Source: Corynebacterium genitalium ATCC 33030 (GTDB lineage Bacteria; Actinomycetota; Actinomycetes; Mycobacteriales; Mycobacteriaceae). Taken from it: a stretch of DNA of 64,000 nucleotides. How positions within the stretch are numbered: the stretch's first letter is position 1; each line of letters begins with the position of its first letter. The translations under genes and the position numbers were made by a program. Below are positions 37,860-46,674 of this stretch, piece after piece. Under the pieces are notes generated by a model, which saw nothing but the letters and a program-made list of their open reading frames with translations, did not search any database and was not told where the DNA came from. The DNA lies in contig NZ_CM000961.1 in NCBI RefSeq assembly GCF_000143825.1, positions 1,323,448 to 1,387,447 of the forward strand, in the 5' to 3' direction.

Positions 37860-37884
37860 TAGTTTGGTCGAAAAAACCAAACTA
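37860..37884 (-). promoter_or_regulatory. Perfect 9-bp inverted repeat before the secreted-protein gene
   Basis: TAGTTTGGT-CGAAAAA-ACCAAACTA lies 25-49 bases upstream of the ATG at 37835. It could be an operator or an mRNA leader hairpin. No other copy was seen in the window. Confidence 0.5.
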
Positions 37885-38015
37885 TGTAAGATGTTAAACG
37901 ATTGGTGCGCGACAAAGAGTAGCTTGAGAAAACTAATTTAGTATGGGGGTGATCTTGAGGGGTAGTTTTGCGGTGGTGTTGAAGGTTCGAAGTGGTGTTC
38001 GAGACGAAATATGAA

Positions 38016-38055
38016 AACTCGCCACTGGAGCATCGGTTGAGTGAGGGGGCGAGTT
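38016..38055 (-). terminator. Possible terminator after the asparaginase gene
   Basis: On the minus strand AACTCGCC pairs with GGCGAGTT across a 24-base loop and the stem ends in TTTTCATATTT. The loop is long, so efficiency is doubtful, but position and T-rich tail fit. Confidence 0.4.
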
Positions 38056-38090
38056 GCTTTTCGAGATTGTTTTTAAGCGTTGGCAGGTTT

Positions 38091-39002
38091 TCAGCCCAGC
38101 ACGCTCGTAGGGTCCAACCCCACCCGCAGCGCGACCGCCAAGGCCATCCTGGCTTGGCCTGCGCGCAGGGGCCCGGACGGGATCGCGCCGAACGCGCCTA
38201 AGGTGCTGCCGCCACCGGGCCCGCCGTAGGCGAATTCGACGGAGCCCAACGGCACCGAGGTGGTGACCACCACCGGGATCGTCCGCAGTGCTCTTTCAAT
38301 CGCCGCGCCCATCTCGTCGGAGACGTTGCCGGCGCCGAGCGCTTCCACCACAAGGCCGTCCGCGCCATCCGCGCCATTTACGCCGGAGTTCACCGCGTAG
38401 TCGATGAGCTCACCGCCAGCGCCAGGCCACGCCCGCACAATGGGGATGTTCACGCCAGCCAATGCCACCGGGGGAACTGGTTGCGGGCGGGTGGCCGGGT
38501 TCAGCGCGAACGGGATCATCGCCGCCGTGTCCTGTTTGAACAACCCCCGCGCCGGGAGCACGCCGCCCACGCACACCGTGACACCCTCGGCATCACCCGC
38601 CACGGTATCCCGCGCAGCCAGCTCGATTGCTCGGCGCAGGTTGCCCGGCCCGTCGTCGGCACCCATTGCGCCCGTGACCACAAGCGGCTTGTCCGAGGTG
38701 TGGAACATGTCCAGCACGATCGCCGTGTCGGCCAAAGAGTCGGTGCCGTGGGTGATGACGACGCCGCTCACGGAGGCGTCGTCAAGCTGCGCGTGCACTT
38801 CCGCAACGAGCCTGTCCACGTCTTCCAACGTCATCGACGACGAGTCCACCGCCCGCAGATCCACCGGGCGGCATACGCCTTCGATGTTCGGCGCGGCACG
38901 CTCGATGAGATCCGCCGCGGTCAGCTTGGGCACGAGCGCGCCGGTCTCATCCGGGACGCAGGCGATCGTCCCGCCGGTGGCAATCACGGCAATTGTGCTC
39001 AT
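38091..39002 (-). CDS. ansA: L-asparaginase
   Basis: Asparaginase of 303 residues hydrolysing L-asparagine to aspartate and ammonia. Both catalytic threonine motifs are present: ATGGTIA (T12) at the start and HGTDS (T87-D88). No signal peptide is seen, so it should be cytoplasmic. The second half contains a G/A-rich stretch (VNSGVNGADGADGLVVEALGAGNV) within the expected fold. It stands alone, minus strand, divergent from the MTB12-like gene. The symbol rests on family membership. Confidence 0.92.
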   Translation of the reverse strand: MSTIAVIATGGTIACVPDETGALVPKLTAADLIERAAPNIEGVCRPVDLRAVDSSSMTLEDVDRLVAEVHAQLDDASVSGVVITHGTDSLADTAIVLDMFHTSDKPLVVTGAMGADDGPGNLRRAIELAARDTVAGDAEGVTVCVGGVLPARGLFKQDTAAMIPFALNPATRPQPVPPVALAGVNIPIVRAWPGAGGELIDYAVNSGVNGADGADGLVVEALGAGNVSDEMGAAIERALRTIPVVVTTSVPLGSVEFAYGGPGGGSTLGAFGAIPSGPLRAGQARMALAVALRVGLDPTSVLG

Positions 39003-39089
39003 ATCTCAAGGTTGCCACAGGCGTGCCAATTTGAGCTGGCATGCACAAGCGGTAACGTTGACCCAGTTAAGGGAACAGAAGGAGAGATA

Positions 39090-39797
39090 GTGAAAGCACG
39101 CAAACTTATCGCCGTCACCGCCGCGTTCGGTGCAGCGTTGAGCCTGGCAGCCTGCTCCGACGAGGAGAACGGCGCAGAAGAGACTGCCGTGGCCACCGAA
39201 ACCAACGTGGCCACCGAGCAGGCCGCTCCTGCTGAGATGCCCAATGCTGTGCAGCTCAACGAGATCCTGGCCCGCGCCACCGACCCGAACCTGCCGATGG
39301 AGGAGCGCACCCGCACCGTCCAGGGCGGCGAGAACGCTGTCGAGCTGTTCGACGTCATGACGAAGGCCAAGCAGGAGTCCGGCGCCGACTTCCAGGTCGT
39401 CGAGCCGATTCTGCCCGGCTACACCCCGAACGAAGTTCTCGCAGCCGTGAACTTCACCCAGCCGGAGCAAGGCCCCTCCGTCGCAGAGAACGTGTCCTTC
39501 GTCTATGAGAACGGGGCCTGGAAGCTGTCCCAGTCGTGGGCGTGCATTCTGATCCGCAACACCGTGGCCCCGGAACAGGTCCCGCAGATGTGCGAGGCAA
39601 CTCCGGAAGGTGAGGGCGTTGCTCCGGCACCTGCGCCCGAGGGTGCGCCTGCACCTGCTCCGGAGGGTGCGCCTGCACCTGCTCCGGAGGGTGCGCCGGC
39701 ACCCGCACCAGGCGGCGCACCGGCACCGGCACCGGCTCCTGAAGGTGCTCCGGCACCGGCACCTGCTCCTGAAGGTGCTCCGGCACCGGCCCTCTAA
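39090..39797 (+). CDS. MTB12-like lipoprotein with PAPEGA repeat tail
   Basis: 235-residue lipoprotein: signal peptide with lipobox LAAC (Cys at about residue 21), a short disordered stretch, and a domain (PNAVQLNEILARATDPNLPMEERTRTVQGGE... WKLSQSWACILI) resembling the low-molecular-weight antigen MTB12 (CFP-2) of mycobacteria. The final 60 residues are repeats of P, A, E and G, probably spanning the wall. The GTG at 39090 has GAAGGAGAG in front. Its stop overlaps the convergent ABC-F gene by 4 bases. Function unknown; surface exposure is likely. Confidence 0.75.
   Translation: MKARKLIAVTAAFGAALSLAACSDEENGAEETAVATETNVATEQAAPAEMPNAVQLNEILARATDPNLPMEERTRTVQGGENAVELFDVMTKAKQESGADFQVVEPILPGYTPNEVLAAVNFTQPEQGPSVAENVSFVYENGAWKLSQSWACILIRNTVAPEQVPQMCEATPEGEGVAPAPAPEGAPAPAPEGAPAPAPEGAPAPAPGGAPAPAPAPEGAPAPAPAPEGAPAPAL
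39622..39797 (+). repeat. Coding tandem repeats (PAPEGA-type)
   Basis: Imperfect repeats of a GCACCTGCTCCGGAGGGTGC-type unit encode PAPEGA and PAPAPEGA in the tail of the lipoprotein. At least three near-identical 24-base units lie between 39630 and 39705, followed by longer variants. Copy number is likely to vary between strains. Confidence 0.75.
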
Positions 39798-41473
39798 GCT
39801 TCCGGGTTTTCTTCGCGCCACACCTCTTCCGTCCACAGCGTGGACAGGGTGAGGATCGTGGCGCGATTGTCTTTCTGCTCAATGCGCCGCCGCCAGTTGC
39901 GGCGGACCCACCGGTCGTGGGAGGTCATGATGACTGTGCCCTCGAAATCCAGCAATGCCTCTTCGAGTTCTTCGGCGAGGACGAGGGAGAGGTGGTTGGT
40001 CGGCTCGTCGAGAAGCAGTAGATCCGGCGGGTTGGACAGGATCAGGCCCAGCGAAACACGGCGGCGTTGACCCAGGGACAGGTCGTCGAGGGGCTGTGCG
40101 GCCTGGTCTTCCGTCATCAGTCCCATCTCGACGATGTTCGGCAGAATGTCGGCGGGGGTGCGCGACAGATCGGTCCAGTCGTCGTCCTGCTCCAGGCGTG
40201 CAACAGTCATTTCATCGGGCATGATGATTTCGCCGTTGTAGTCGGTGAGTTCGCCGTCGATGATTTTCAGCAGCGTCGACTTGCCCGACCCGTTCGGGCC
40301 TTCGACAAGTAGCTGCTGGCCCGGCTGAACTTTGATGCTCAGCGGAGCGAGCCGGTCCGGGACGGAGAGGTTCTTCGTCACTACGGCAGGGACTCCCAGC
40401 GATGTCGCGGTGTGCTCCGGCAGGCCCTGGAAGCGCAGCCGCTTCGGCGGTGCCGGGATTTGGTAGCGCTCGAGTTTCTCCAGCCGCGATTCGGCTGCTT
40501 TTCGTCGGTTTCCCACCGTTTTCGCAGCCTTGTCAGCGTAGTACTTCGCGGCTGCGCGGGTTTCCGTCTTAGCTTCATGCGAGTGGAACACGTCGTCCTC
40601 GGTTTGGTGGGCGGCCTTTTCCAGCCGCTCACGCTCGTGTTCCTGAGCTGCGTAGTCGGTGGCCCAGCGGGCGCGGCGCTTCTCGCGGGCCTCGAGGTAA
40701 TCGGAGAAGGAGCCGGAGAATTTCGCTCCCTGCTTTGTCTCTTCACCCATACCGCCTTCAGGGCCGAGCCCAGGGTCGAGATCGACCAAGCTGTCACAGG
40801 CGGTGTCCAGGAAGTAGCGGTCGTGGGAAGCAGCCAGCACAGGCCCTTTGAATGAGGTGAGCTCGTCGACGAGGAAGTCCACTGCTTCGTCATCGAAGTG
40901 GTTCGTTGGCTCGTCGAGAACCATGGCGTCCACCGGGCGCAGCAGCAATGTGGCCAGCGCGAAGCGGCGTCGCTGCCCGCCGGACATCTCGCCGAGCGGA
41001 GTCGCCAGATCTACCCCTGCCAGACCTAAACCGGCCAGCACGGTGGCAATGCGCGCATCCAGTTCCCACACGCCGGAATTCTCCGCGCGTGTCAGAGCCA
41101 CATCGAAGCGTTCCGCTAGACCGGCATCAGCGGGGTTGTCCGCCATTTGCTCCGACAAGGCTCCGATCTCGCGCTCAACGCCGCGGAGTTCGTCCACGGC
41201 GGCGTCGATAAGCTCCGACGCGGGGGACGTGAACGGCAGTGAAGTCTCTTGGGCGATGAACCCCGTCACAGGTGGGGTGATGATCGTGCCTGCGGTCGGC
41301 TTGTTATCGCCGGCGATAAGGGAGAGCAACGTCGACTTGCCGGAGCCGTTCTCACCGATCAGCCCCGTGACAGAACCGGACGGCACTGCAAAGGAGATAT
41401 CGGTGAGTACGCGGTGGCCGTCGGGGTAGGAAAAGGAGACTCCGTCAAGTCCGATGTGCAGCGGGGCAGGCAT
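39794..41473 (-). CDS. ABC-F family ATPase
   Basis: 559-residue soluble protein with two ABC domains and no membrane part. First domain: Walker A GENGSGKS near 40, signature MSGGQRRR, Walker B MVLDEPTNHFDD. Second: GPNGSGKS, LSLGQRRR and LLLDEPTNHLS. The linker between them is long and charged (AREKRRARWATDYAAQEHERERLEKAAHQ), the part that reaches into the ribosome in this family. ABC-F proteins act in translation or protect ribosomes from antibiotics; which applies is unclear. It starts 1 base after the upstream lipoprotein gene, so the two form an operon. Confidence 0.9.
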   Translation of the reverse strand: MPAPLHIGLDGVSFSYPDGHRVLTDISFAVPSGSVTGLIGENGSGKSTLLSLIAGDNKPTAGTIITPPVTGFIAQETSLPFTSPASELIDAAVDELRGVEREIGALSEQMADNPADAGLAERFDVALTRAENSGVWELDARIATVLAGLGLAGVDLATPLGEMSGGQRRRFALATLLLRPVDAMVLDEPTNHFDDEAVDFLVDELTSFKGPVLAASHDRYFLDTACDSLVDLDPGLGPEGGMGEETKQGAKFSGSFSDYLEAREKRRARWATDYAAQEHERERLEKAAHQTEDDVFHSHEAKTETRAAAKYYADKAAKTVGNRRKAAESRLEKLERYQIPAPPKRLRFQGLPEHTATSLGVPAVVTKNLSVPDRLAPLSIKVQPGQQLLVEGPNGSGKSTLLKIIDGELTDYNGEIIMPDEMTVARLEQDDDWTDLSRTPADILPNIVEMGLMTEDQAAQPLDDLSLGQRRRVSLGLILSNPPDLLLLDEPTNHLSLVLAEELEEALLDFEGTVIMTSHDRWVRRNWRRRIEQKDNRATILTLSTLWTEEVWREENPEA

Positions 41474-41474
41474 G

Positions 41475-42359
41475 TTATTTCCCGTAGGTCGTTGCGGTGG
41501 TCACGTCCTGGACCACTTTGAAATCGGGGTTGGGGCCGTTGTAGACGGTGCGGGTCGTCGCGGCGTTCTGGCCCTGCGTGGGCAGCGGTTTCGTGAGGTC
41601 CACTGTGATGGTCGCGTCGGACGTGGTCGACCACTCATCAGCCGTCAACGTGCCGCCGGCCTGGGTGTCGTCGATGGTGAGCTCTGTCTCCGTCGGCTCG
41701 TCTTCGATGTCGAGGGACAGGACGACGGTGTCACCATCGAGGGAGTCCACGGTGTAGCGCGTCGTGCGCAGCATGTGGGCACCGCCGATCGTGCGCGTTT
41801 GCACAGTCCACGTCGCTCCCTCGCCGACGGGCTCAATGGGAAACACCGGTTGGGCGGCAAGAACCTGGAGCAGAGCACCCTCAACAATCGCGCGCCCTTC
41901 GTCGGAGCTGCCCTCCGGTGGAAGCAGCTTGATGTCCTGGATATTGCCGTGGACGTCGTGCTGCCACCGCATGCGGAAGTCCTCCGCAGTCAGGGAGTCC
42001 GTGCCGGCATCCAAGTTCGAATGCTTCGGCTCACCGACCCTCGCCTCGGAGGCATCGTCTGCGATGTAGATAGTCAACGGCAGCGTGACCTTGTCCACGT
42101 CACCGCCGGCCGGGGCCTCGGGGTCGACGCTGTCGGTGGCTACTGCGCCTTGAGCCACGCCGTAGGAGACCTCAACGGTCGTGGTTTGCTCCCCGCCTGA
42201 ATACACCAGCTGACGCTTCTCACCGTCGCCCTGGTCTTCCAGAGTCACGGTGGCGGTGTCGACCTCGAAGGCTGGGACATCGTCCATCGGGTCGGTTTTC
42301 GCGCATGCGCTCAGCCCGAGCGATGCGGCAAGCAGCAGGGAAAGGAACCGATATCTCAC
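41475..42359 (-). CDS. Lipoprotein of unknown function
   Basis: 294-residue lipoprotein with lipobox LSAC (Cys near residue 19: LLLAASLGLSACAK). The rest is beta-rich and without helices or membrane segments; GATWTVQTRTIGG and the repeated T-x-T-V pattern resemble DUF6263-like proteins, a weak match. It starts with GTG at 42359, 6 bases after a minus-strand TAGGTT box (42366-42371), so its mRNA may be leaderless. It is divergent from lspA, the lipoprotein signal peptidase that would process it, and leads into the ABC-F gene. Confidence 0.75.
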   Translation of the reverse strand: MRYRFLSLLLAASLGLSACAKTDPMDDVPAFEVDTATVTLEDQGDGEKRQLVYSGGEQTTTVEVSYGVAQGAVATDSVDPEAPAGGDVDKVTLPLTIYIADDASEARVGEPKHSNLDAGTDSLTAEDFRMRWQHDVHGNIQDIKLLPPEGSSDEGRAIVEGALLQVLAAQPVFPIEPVGEGATWTVQTRTIGGAHMLRTTRYTVDSLDGDTVVLSLDIEDEPTETELTIDDTQAGGTLTADEWSTTSDATITVDLTKPLPTQGQNAATTRTVYNGPNPDFKVVQDVTTATTYGK

Positions 42360-42403
42360 ACATCGAACCTACCGCACTGCCAAGCGACTACAGTAAGGCG
42401 ACG
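42360..42403. promoter_or_regulatory. Divergent lipoprotein/lspA promoters, both apparently leaderless
   Basis: Only 44 bases separate the two start codons. A minus-strand TAGGTT (42366-42371) is 6 bases before the GTG at 42359, and a plus-strand TACAGT (42389-42394) is 9 bases before the ATG at 42404. Each promoter's -35 zone must lie in or beyond the other promoter, so the two should compete. Confidence 0.5.
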
Positions 42404-42934
42404 ATGACCACAGAAAGCCGAGCTACCCGCACCCGCCCTTATGTTCCGCTCATCGTGAGCGTCATGGCCGCGGTCGGTGTGATCGATCAAATCCTCAAAC
42501 AGACCATGGTCACGGTGCTCACCCCGGGTGAGCCGGTGTATCTGATCGGCGACTGGTTCCGTCTTTACCTGCTGTTCAACCCCGGCGCGGCCTTCTCCAT
42601 GGGCCAAAACTCCACGTGGATCTTCACCACGATCCAGCTCGTCTTCGTTGTCGGCGCGCTCCTTGTGGCCCCGCGGATCCGCGATAAGTGGGAGGCGCTG
42701 GGCATCGCGCTCATCGCCGGCGGCGCGCTGGGCAACCTCATCGACCGCCTGTTCCGCGATCCGGGATTCTGGTTCGGGCACGTGGTGGACTACATCTCCG
42801 TCGGCAGCTTCGCGGTGTTCAACGTCGCGGACATCGCCATCAATGTCGGGGTAGCGGTCTTCGTGCTCTCCTTGTTCCTGGGGGACAACAATGAAGATAA
42901 GGATGAGGACAAAGACGGGGGCAGCAATGAGTAG
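42404..42934 (+). CDS. lspA: Lipoprotein signal peptidase LspA
   Basis: Membrane aspartic peptidase of 176 residues with four helices that cleaves prolipoproteins before the lipidated cysteine. NPGAAFSMG (59-67), [14 protein letters not shown] with catalytic D129 and FNVADIAIN with catalytic D143 are all present. The C-terminal tail is highly acidic ([12 protein letters not shown]), unusual for the family. The ATG at 42404 fits both the family N-terminus and the TACAGT box; the frame is open further upstream. It overlaps the next gene by 8 bases. Confidence 0.95.
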   Translation: MTTESRATRTRPYVPLIVSVMAAVGVIDQILKQTMVTVLTPGEPVYLIGDWFRLYLLFNPGAAFSMGQNSTWIFTTIQLVFVVGALLVAPRIRDKWEALGIALIAGGALGNLIDRLFRDPGFWFGHVVDYISVGSFAVFNVADIAINVGVAVFVLSLFLGDNNEDKDEDKDGGSNE

Positions 42935-43850
42935 GTACCGTTCGCTCGTTGTTCCGGAGGGGCTCGACAGCATGCGTGTCGACGCTGCCGTGGCCAAAGC
43001 ATTCGGTCTGTCGCGCACTGTCGCGGCTGAGCTCATTGAAGCGGGCGAGGTGCTTATCGACGGCTCCCGAGTGACGAAATCCGACCGCGTCTCCACCGGG
43101 CATAGCCTCGAGGTGACCTTGCCGGAGCCGAAGCAGGCGCCGATGCCGAAGGAGGAGATCGTTGAAGGTCTGACGGTGCTGTACGACGATGATGACGTCA
43201 TTGTCGTGGACAAGCCCGTCGGCGTTGCCGCGCACCCGACGCTGGGTTGGGACGGCCCCACGGTGGTGGGCGGGCTGCAAGCCATGGGCTACCAATTGCC
43301 CGATGCAGGCCCGCCGGAGCGCAAGGGCATTGTGCAGCGGCTCGACGTGGGTACCTCGGGTGTCATGGTCGTGGCCAACTCGATCCCGGGGTACTCGGTG
43401 CTCAAGCGCGCGTTCAAAGAGCGCACGGTGGAGAAGACTTATCACGCCGTCGTGCAGGGTTTGCCCGATCCGATCGTGGGAACGATCGACGCGCCGATTG
43501 GCCGGCACCCGTCGTCGGGGTGGAAGTTCGCCGTCACCGCAGACGGGCGTCACTCAGTCACCCATTACGAGGTTCTCGAGGCGTTCCGGGAAGCAAGCCT
43601 GCTGGAAGTCCACTTGGAAACGGGACGCACGCACCAGATCCGCGTCCACATGTCCTCGGTGGGCCACCCCTGCGTGGGGGATCCGATGTACGGCTCCGAC
43701 CCGAACTTGGGCAAGCGGCTGGGGCTGATCCGGCAGTGGTTGCACGCCACTGCACTCGGTTTCGTCCACCCCGGCACCGGTGTGTGGATGGAAGTGGAGT
43801 CACCCTATCCACCCGACCTTCAGCACGCAGTGGACGTGCTGCGGGCATGA
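42927..43850 (+). CDS. RluD-type 23S rRNA pseudouridine synthase
   Basis: 307-residue enzyme with an N-terminal S4 domain ([31 protein letters not shown], about 16-46) and a RluA/RluD catalytic domain. The catalytic aspartate is D140 in [22 protein letters not shown] and [10 protein letters not shown] are further family motifs. The usual HRLD reads QRLD here. RluD modifies helix 69 of 23S rRNA; the exact target cannot be fixed. ATG at 42927 with GGGGG in front; it overlaps lspA, an arrangement common in bacteria. Confidence 0.92.
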   Translation: MSRYRSLVVPEGLDSMRVDAAVAKAFGLSRTVAAELIEAGEVLIDGSRVTKSDRVSTGHSLEVTLPEPKQAPMPKEEIVEGLTVLYDDDDVIVVDKPVGVAAHPTLGWDGPTVVGGLQAMGYQLPDAGPPERKGIVQRLDVGTSGVMVVANSIPGYSVLKRAFKERTVEKTYHAVVQGLPDPIVGTIDAPIGRHPSSGWKFAVTADGRHSVTHYEVLEAFREASLLEVHLETGRTHQIRVHMSSVGHPCVGDPMYGSDPNLGKRLGLIRQWLHATALGFVHPGTGVWMEVESPYPPDLQHAVDVLRA

Positions 43851-44371
43851 GAAAGTTCCCCACTGCACTGACCGCCGTCATCGGGGTGCTCGCTGTCTCG
43901 GTGGTTCTCATCACCGGGATCTGGCTGTTGGGAACCCGTACCGGATTTGAACCGGCGCCCCAAGGCGACCAGCTCGGTCCAGACGCGGGGGAGAGTGCGC
44001 AGGAATATGCGCAGCGAGCGTCGATAAGCATGCGCAGCGCTCCGGGCGACGAGCGTGTCTTCGCCCTGGTCACGTTCTCACCGGCGTTGAGCGCGGAAGA
44101 GGCCGCGGATGTCTTGGAGCCCATTGGTCGAGTGAACGCGATTCTGCCGCCCGAGTCGCATCCGCTGCCTGTCGGGGAGGGCGACCGCGCGCACAATTTC
44201 ACCGTGGCAACCGAAGAAGACCTTGCTGGAGTAGTCGTGTGGGACACCGGCGACGCGTTGCGCCAGCTCGCCGACAACGAGCGGGTGTGGTCCGTCGAGG
44301 CGCTTCCTCCCGATGCCGTGTGGGGAGCCTTTGCCATTCGCCCCGTCGATACTCTCGGGGGTGAATTATAA
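43847..44371 (+). CDS. Membrane-anchored protein of unknown function
   Basis: 174 residues: an N-terminal anchor ([26 protein letters not shown], about 4-29) and an outward soluble domain with [31 protein letters not shown], which looks like a small alpha-beta fold. No family recognised with confidence. It overlaps the pseudouridine synthase gene by ATGA and so belongs to the lspA unit. Downstream, TAATGT at 44383-44388 probably starts the next transcript. Confidence 0.7.
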   Translation: MRKFPTALTAVIGVLAVSVVLITGIWLLGTRTGFEPAPQGDQLGPDAGESAQEYAQRASISMRSAPGDERVFALVTFSPALSAEEAADVLEPIGRVNAILPPESHPLPVGEGDRAHNFTVATEEDLAGVVVWDTGDALRQLADNERVWSVEALPPDAVWGAFAIRPVDTLGGEL

Positions 44372-44437
44372 GGATGACGGTGTAATGTCAAGAAGAGCTT
44401 GAAGCCCAAGCGACCCTGTTTGATCGATGATCAGGAG

Positions 44438-45913
44438 ATGACATTGTCTTCTTTCCGCACTGCCCGTAAAACTGGAGTGTCCCTGGCTGTTGCCTCGACC
44501 CTATTCTTTGCCTCGGCCTGCGGCATGGGCGGCGGGGGAGATGCCGCCTCCGGTGACCTCGGCTCCGGCGACTACCAGGTCGTTGCGAAAGAAGGCGTGG
44601 TCAACAGCATTGTCGTCGACGGGTCCGTCGCGCCGATCAAGCAGGCTGGCATCTCCTCCGCTATGGCAGCACCCGTTGAGAAAATTCACGTGCAGCTGGG
44701 CGACAAGGTGAAAAAGGGCCAGCTCCTGGTCACCATGGACACCTCTGCCGGCCCGCAGCTGCAAAGCCAGGGTGCTGGGGCGGAAGCACTTGAAATGGAT
44801 GCTGCGGGCAGCCTGCACGAGACCCTCTTGGATGCCGGCAGTGCCATCGAGGACTGCCTGAAACCGTTGCTGCCGGGCCACCCGAAACCCGGTAAACCGT
44901 GCGCCCCGCCTCCGCCCCCGCAGGGACAGCCGGCACAGCCGGGCAATTCTGGTCCGAGCAGGGAAGAGGTCGAGCGTGCGCTGGGTGAAGCCCACGCGCA
45001 AGGCCGCGAGCAGGGGCAGCGCGAAGCACAGCAGGCCATTGAGCAGCAGATGATGGACGCGCAGGGGGCTCCGGGTGCCCCAGGTGCCCCAGGCGTTCCT
45101 GGCCCAGGAATGGGCGATCCGGCAGCTGATCCGGCCACACAAGAAATGCTCATGCAGCAGCAGGCTCAGGCCCAGGCTGAAGAAAGCATCCAGGAATACG
45201 AGACGCCAGATCCAGAAATCTACGCCCCCATGGACGGTGTGGTGACCAAGATCGAGGCGGAGGAGGGATCGCCGGCCGCGGGTGGCCTGATGACCGTGTC
45301 CGATACCTCGCGCTTCCTCGTCCGCGCCAACGTGCGCGAGTCCGATGTGGCCAATGTGCGCGAAGGAAACCGCGTCACCTTCACCACCCCGGTGACGGAT
45401 GACAAGGAGTTTGAGGGCCGCGTGCGCCGTGTCGCCCCTATGGCTGACGGGGATCCCGCCGGCGCGGGTGCTGAAGCCGCCGCGCGTGCGATGCAGGGCC
45501 AGGGCGGCGACAAGAAGGACACCGGTGTCACCTTCCCGGTGGAGATTGAGGTCACTGGCGATACCAAGGACTTGCGCTTGGGAGCGTCCGCGCGGGTGGA
45601 GATCATCACCGATGAAAGCCCGGATGGATTGAGCATCCCACGCGACGCTGTGTTCGACGGCAACAAGGTGCTCGTGCTCGCCCGCGAGAACGAGGACGCC
45701 ACCACGGGCAAGATCGAAGAGCGCACTGTGGAAACCGGTGTGAAGAACGACACCGACATCGCTATCACCGGAGGAGACCTGAAGGAGGGCGACACGGTCA
45801 TCGCCTGGCCGGACGATTATCGCGATCGCATCGGTGAAGAAGTGACCATCGCCGATGACACATCCGCTGACAAGTCCGGTAACAAACCCGCCGATAAGTC
45901 CGCGCAGGAGTAA
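44438..45913 (+). CDS. MacA-like periplasmic adaptor lipoprotein
   Basis: About 491 residues with a lipobox (FASAC, Cys near 28). Two half-lipoyl motifs, PVEKIHVQLGDKVKKGQLLVTMDT (about 86-110) and APMDGVVTKIEAEEGSPAAGG (about 266), are followed by a beta-barrel (SRFLVRANVRESDVANVREGNRVTF), as in HlyD/MacA adaptors. The usual coiled-coil hairpin between the halves is replaced by about 150 residues rich in P, G, Q and E, including a collagen-like G-A-P run. It works with the ATPase and permease that follow. Start uncertain: AGGAG (44433-44437) abuts the ATG at 44438, while TTG 44444 is better spaced; a TTG at 44399 is also possible. Confidence 0.88.
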   Translation: MTLSSFRTARKTGVSLAVASTLFFASACGMGGGGDAASGDLGSGDYQVVAKEGVVNSIVVDGSVAPIKQAGISSAMAAPVEKIHVQLGDKVKKGQLLVTMDTSAGPQLQSQGAGAEALEMDAAGSLHETLLDAGSAIEDCLKPLLPGHPKPGKPCAPPPPPQGQPAQPGNSGPSREEVERALGEAHAQGREQGQREAQQAIEQQMMDAQGAPGAPGAPGVPGPGMGDPAADPATQEMLMQQQAQAQAEESIQEYETPDPEIYAPMDGVVTKIEAEEGSPAAGGLMTVSDTSRFLVRANVRESDVANVREGNRVTFTTPVTDDKEFEGRVRRVAPMADGDPAGAGAEAAARAMQGQGGDKKDTGVTFPVEIEVTGDTKDLRLGASARVEIITDESPDGLSIPRDAVFDGNKVLVLARENEDATTGKIEERTVETGVKNDTDIAITGGDLKEGDTVIAWPDDYRDRIGEEVTIADDTSADKSGNKPADKSAQE

Positions 45914-45918
45914 CCACC

Positions 45919-46674
45919 GTGACGGAAACTCCCGCAGCTGACCAGCCGCAGCTGGTCAAGATCGATCCTGACCAGCTCATTTTCATGCGCGGCATCATCA
46001 AGAAGTACAACGAGGGCAAAGACACCGAGCTCACGGTGCTTCACGGCATCGACTTCGACACCAAACAGGGTGAGTTCGTCTCCATTGTGGGCCCGTCCGG
46101 TTGCGGTAAATCGACCCTGATGAACCTGATCGGCATGCTGGATAAGCCCACCCACGGCGGTTACGCCTTCAACGGTGAAGATGTCTTCCAGAAAAACGAC
46201 ACGGAACTGGCGACGTACCGCTCCCAAAACATCGGCTTCATCTTCCAGAACTTCAACTTGGTCGGCCGCATCAATGCGCTGCAAAATGTTGCCATGCCGA
46301 TGATGTACGCGGGCGTCGGCAAGCGCGAGCGCGAAGAACGCGCCGCAGAGCTGCTCGAGATTGTCGGCATGGGTGACCGCCTCACGCATGAACCGAATGA
46401 GCTTTCCGGTGGTCAGAAGCAGCGCGTGGCCATTGCGCGCAGTCTGGCGAACGACCCGGATTTGCTGCTTGCGGACGAACCGACGGGTGCCCTCGACTCC
46501 CAAACCGGACGCATGGTCATGGATCTTTTCCACCGTCTCAATCAGGACTACGACAAAGCCATCGTCTTCATTACCCACAACCCAGACCTAGCCGAAGAGA
46601 CGCAGCGGATTGTGGAAATGAAGGACGGCCACGTTGTGGATGTGCGCGCAGGAGGTGCCCATGGAGCTGCGTGA
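45919..46674 (+). CDS. MacB-like ABC transporter ATP-binding protein
   Basis: 251-residue ATPase of the MacB/LolD type. Walker A GPSGCGKST, Q-loop FQNFNLV, signature LSGGQKQR and Walker B LLLADEPTGALDS are intact. It powers the permease encoded next; ATPase and permease are separate here, where Gram-negative MacB fuses them. GTG start at 45919 with AGGAG 8 bases in front, 5 bases after the adaptor gene; it overlaps the permease gene by 14 bases. Substrate unknown: such systems export peptides, lipoproteins or drugs. Confidence 0.93.
   Translation: MTETPAADQPQLVKIDPDQLIFMRGIIKKYNEGKDTELTVLHGIDFDTKQGEFVSIVGPSGCGKSTLMNLIGMLDKPTHGGYAFNGEDVFQKNDTELATYRSQNIGFIFQNFNLVGRINALQNVAMPMMYAGVGKREREERAAELLEIVGMGDRLTHEPNELSGGQKQRVAIARSLANDPDLLLADEPTGALDSQTGRMVMDLFHRLNQDYDKAIVFITHNPDLAEETQRIVEMKDGHVVDVRAGGAHGAA

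Noticed and set aside
39622..39797. Repeats considered as a CRISPR array
   Set aside because: They are in frame, encode PAPEGA, have no unique spacers and no cas genes nearby.
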